Part shown: piece by piece, positions 4,660-6,550 of the stretch
How the letters are laid out: the number at the start of each line of letters is the position of its first letter
Numbering within the stretch: the first letter of the stretch is position 1
From: an uncultured Prevotella sp.
GTDB taxonomy: Bacteria > Bacteroidota > Bacteroidia > Bacteroidales > Bacteroidaceae
DNA: 6,550 nucleotides
NCBI GenBank assembly: GCA_946055365.1
Contig: CAMGFM010000076.1
Coordinates: forward strand, 1-6,550
Direction of reading: 5' to 3'
Notes under the pieces: generated by a model
Told to the model about the DNA's origin: nothing
The model's database searches: none
The model's input: only the letters and a program-made list of their open reading frames with translations
Program-made: the position numbers and the translations under genes

Positions 4660-6162
4660 TCAGAACTTGAGGTCTACGCCCACGCCAAGCACGCGGTTGG
4701 TGCGTGTGAAGCTGTTGGTGGTCATCGTCGTCTCGTTGGTCATGTCATAGTCGTCGTAGAGCGTCTGGAAGTAGGCGGCGTTGATTTTCACCTTGTCCGT
4801 GACGTTCACTGCCACGCCGAGACCGAAAGAGTAGGAGTTGACGTTGAAGGATATGTCGTTCATGACCGCATCCTTGAGGCCATACTGTGTGCGCTGTCCG
4901 CCCGCGCTCACGGTCAGGGTCTTGTTGATGTCCCATTCCGCGCCGAGCAGATACTCGTTGGTGTCGCCGAGCATGTCCTTGGTATACTGTTTTGTGTCCA
5001 CGTCAAAATAGTGGTGATAGCCTGCGTTGAGCCTTACGCTGTTGCCAAAGGAGTATTGTGCGCCCACGGTGAGCATCGCTGGCGTGTCCTCTGCCACCTT
5101 CTTGCCGTCGGCGAAGCGCGAGAGCATGCCTATGCCATCGGCGCTCGCGCTGTTGGCCGACTTGTTCTTGAGTCTCATGCGTGTCTTGAACTCATACTTG
5201 GCGGCGAGGTTCAGTCCTCCCGTCTTGTAGTCAACGCCTATGATGGGAGCTATGCCCCATCCCGTCTGGTCGCAGTTGAGCTCTATGTCCTGCGTGCCTA
5301 CACTCAGCTCCGTGGCTTTGGCTGCCGCTGCCGTGAGCTGCTGTGCCGCCGCGTGGTTGCCGCTCTGCTCCATTGCCCCGGCATAGTAGTTGAGCTGTGC
5401 GGCCAGCTCCGTGAAGTGCTGCGAGGCGTTCACCATCTCTGACTGTGTGCCCTGTATATGCTCCACCTTGATGTCCTTGACATAGCCATAGTAGTTGGAC
5501 GAGCCGTAGAGCATTCTGAGACCGCCATACACGGAGAGGTTGTCGTTGAGCTTGCGTGCAGCACCGAAAGTGAAGCCATAGTAATACTGGCGGCCGCGCA
5601 TGTAGGAGTCATAGGCATATTTGTTGCCCATCTTGTGGTCTGCCATGCCGGGTATGCCGCTCGCGGCGAGCGTCTCGTAGAGCCCGTTGATGGCAGGAGC
5701 GTAGGTTGTCACCGCGCTCACCACCTGCTCAAAAGAGCCGAGACCGTTGGCAAACTCGCATTTGCCGCCTCCGCCCGTGATGGCAAAGCCAAACTGGAAA
5801 CTCCAGTCGCCCTTGTTATAGGCTGCCTGTATGGATGGTATGACGGGAGCGTCTGCCGTACCCTTGAACTTGTGTACTGTCTGGCCGGGGTTGAGCGCGT
5901 TGTAGTTGAACAGCGGGAAACCCGTCTTTATGGTACGTGTCTGCCTTGCGTTCTGGATGTTGAGTGAGAGGTGAAAGCCGTTGTCGAGGAAGGCCACGCC
6001 CGCAGGGTTGCTATAGACACCGTCAATGCCTATCGCCGCGTCACGCGCCGGGTTGCGCAGAAATGGTACGTTCTGGTTGGTGTTGGTCAACAGACCTCCT
6101 GCAAATGATACACTGTTTGAGGCAATCGCTGCTGCCAAACATGCTACTTTTAACTTATTCAT
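4660..6162 (-). CDS. OmpP1/FadL/TodX-family outer-membrane transport protein
   Basis: This 500-residue protein is predicted to be an outer-membrane beta-barrel that lets hydrophobic compounds, such as long-chain fatty acids, pass through. Residues 1-21 are a Sec signal peptide (MNKLK, Ala-rich core, likely cleavage SFA|GG). After it comes the family N-terminal region NPARDAAIGIDGVYSNPAGVAFL (37-59, shown in part), matching the conserved NPAG of FadL. Later blocks are GRQYYYGFTFGAARKLNDNL (190-209), LSVYGGLRMLYG and QTGWGIAPIIGVDYK (299-313). Residues about 235-295 are Ala/Gln-rich and probably helical, an insertion common in Bacteroidota OmpP1 homologues. The last strands alternate polar and hydrophobic residues and end in Phe (VGVDLKF), the usual BAM recognition signal. 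It is monocistronic here, with its own promoter and strong terminator. The substrate cannot be told from the sequence, so no gene symbol is given. Confidence 0.93.
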   Translation of the reverse strand: MNKLKVACLAAAIASNSVSFAGGLLTNTNQNVPFLRNPARDAAIGIDGVYSNPAGVAFLDNGFHLSLNIQNARQTRTIKTGFPLFNYNALNPGQTVHKFKGTADAPVIPSIQAAYNKGDWSFQFGFAITGGGGKCEFANGLGSFEQVVSAVTTYAPAINGLYETLAASGIPGMADHKMGNKYAYDSYMRGRQYYYGFTFGAARKLNDNLSVYGGLRMLYGSSNYYGYVKDIKVEHIQGTQSEMVNASQHFTELAAQLNYYAGAMEQSGNHAAAQQLTAAAAKATELSVGTQDIELNCDQTGWGIAPIIGVDYKTGGLNLAAKYEFKTRMRLKNKSANSASADGIGMLSRFADGKKVAEDTPAMLTVGAQYSFGNSVRLNAGYHHYFDVDTKQYTKDMLGDTNEYLLGAEWDINKTLTVSAGGQRTQYGLKDAVMNDISFNVNSYSFGLGVAVNVTDKVKINAAYFQTLYDDYDMTNETTMTTNSFTRTNRVLGVGVDLKF

Positions 6163-6188
6163 CTTAATTACATTTAAAATATTGGTTG

Positions 6189-6196
6189 CAAAGTTA
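6189..6196 (-). promoter_or_regulatory. Bacteroidota -7 promoter box of the fadL-like gene
   Basis: The minus strand reads TAACTTTG, identical to the glyS -7 box and a perfect TAnnTTTG. Initiation about 6 bases downstream would leave a leader of about 20 A/T-rich bases (ending AATTAAG before ATG). No good TTTG is seen at the expected -33 distance. Confidence 0.7.
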
Positions 6197-6262
6197 AGTA
6201 GATTGTTCTGTTTGTTACTGTTTGTCGGTCTTTATTTATACTCTATTAACATATAAAGAGCC

Positions 6263-6309
6263 AAAACATGCACAAAAAAATGACGTTGTGCAGGTGTGAA
6301 GCATGTTTT
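6263..6309. repeat. Nested, mutually exclusive inverted repeats upstream of the fadL-like gene
   Basis: AAAACATGC (6263-6271) and GCATGTTTT (6301-6309) are perfect 9-bp arms. Inside, TGCACAA (6269-6275) pairs with TTGTGCA (6286-6292). The two stems share 6269-6271, so only one can form at a time. On the plus strand the outer stem ends in a T-run. The role is unknown. Confidence 0.5.
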
Positions 6310-6406
6310 TGCGGGAAAAGGGTTGCATTGCCTCCATTCTCTCTATATAGGTTGGGGGCTGTTAATAGGGCTTTGGCTTGCGGCGGTGTCTCAGGCATCT
6401 TGTTGG
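6310..6406. other. Intergenic stretch with no feature seen
   Basis: Between the nested inverted repeats and the second array I see no gene or clear signal. Confidence 0.4.
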
Positions 6407-6494
6407 AAAGTGCCTCTTTTGCCATCCTGAAGAGGCTCTTTGCATGACGTTAAGAGCCACTTCAGGGTTGGCAAAGAGCCACTTTTGCGTATTA
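6407..6494. repeat. Periodic array, copy 2: four units of exactly 22 bp
   Basis: Units start at 6407, 6429, 6451 and 6473. Their cores are AAGTGCCTCTT, AAGAGGCTCTT, AAGAGCCACTT and AAGAGCCACTT, separated by 11-base spacers. Units 3 and 4 share an identical 11-bp core. Units 1 and 2 are inverted to each other, so AAAGTGCCTCTT (6407-6418) can pair with AAGAGGCTCTTT (6430-6441) with one mismatch. The cores resemble those at 4239-4336. Confidence 0.78.
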
Positions 6495-6500
6495 TCCCAA

Positions 6501-6550
6501 AACGGTCATTAGGACCTTATGCGCAAACAAACTTTCTTTTTGGCATCTGT
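6501..6550. repeat. Dispersed intergenic block, copy 2, cut by the window end
   Basis: It aligns without gaps to 4431-4480 at 36 of 50 positions; 11 of the 14 differences are transitions. The element probably continues past the window, since copy 1 goes on into a hairpin at 4477-4496. Confidence 0.75.

Noticed and set aside
4657..5442. Long plus-strand open frame antisense to the fadL-like gene
   Set aside because: It lies wholly opposite a well-recognised gene. The His/Val/Cys-rich translation matches no family I recognise and is what a mirrored frame of a GC-biased gene gives.

Overview
The window looks like a contig end from a Bacteroidales genome, most likely Prevotella-like. Three things suggest this. 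Two minus-strand genes have the Bacteroidota -7 promoter box TAACTTTG upstream. The neighbourhood combines a single-chain glycyl-tRNA synthetase, an FKBP-type lipoprotein and an OmpP1/FadL barrel. The genes lack Shine-Dalgarno sequences but have A-rich leaders. Genus is an inference; no rRNA or other marker is present.

Layout. Bases 1-19 are not genomic: they match the 3' end of the Illumina TruSeq Read 1 adapter. From base 20 a plus-strand accessory module begins: the 3' part of an ImmA/IrrE-type metallopeptidase gene (22-996), cut by the contig edge, then 6 bases later a DUF4411 PIN-like gene (1003-1487) broken by a one-base frameshift. A large bidirectional terminator hairpin (1655-1721) separates it from the convergent minus-strand operon glyS (glycyl-tRNA synthetase, 3953-2412) and an FKBP-type lipoprotein gene (2411-1725), joined as TAAATG. 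A gap of about 700 bases (3954-4659) holds the glyS leader and promoter, a repeat array with a 21-22 bp period, further palindromes, and the terminator of the next gene. That gene is a FadL/OmpP1 outer-membrane barrel (6162-4660, minus). Upstream of it, 6163-6550 holds its promoter and a second copy of the same repeat family, cut by the window end.

Function. glyS, the FKBP lipoprotein and FadL are housekeeping or envelope genes (glycine charging, envelope folding, hydrophobic-compound uptake). The metallopeptidase/PIN pair is an accessory, toxin-antitoxin-like or phage-defence-type module of lower GC than the rest (sampled 60-base rows: 48% against 52-63%), suggesting separate acquisition.

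The most interesting unexplained structure is the pair of intergenic repeat arrays. Each is a series of 11-bp odd palindromes of the type AAGTGGCACTT or AAGAGCCACTT spaced 21-22 bp apart, followed by a 50-bp block that aligns without gaps between the two loci (36/50 identical). The second most interesting point is that the PIN gene frameshift falls exactly on a canonical -1 slippery heptamer, G GGA AAA.
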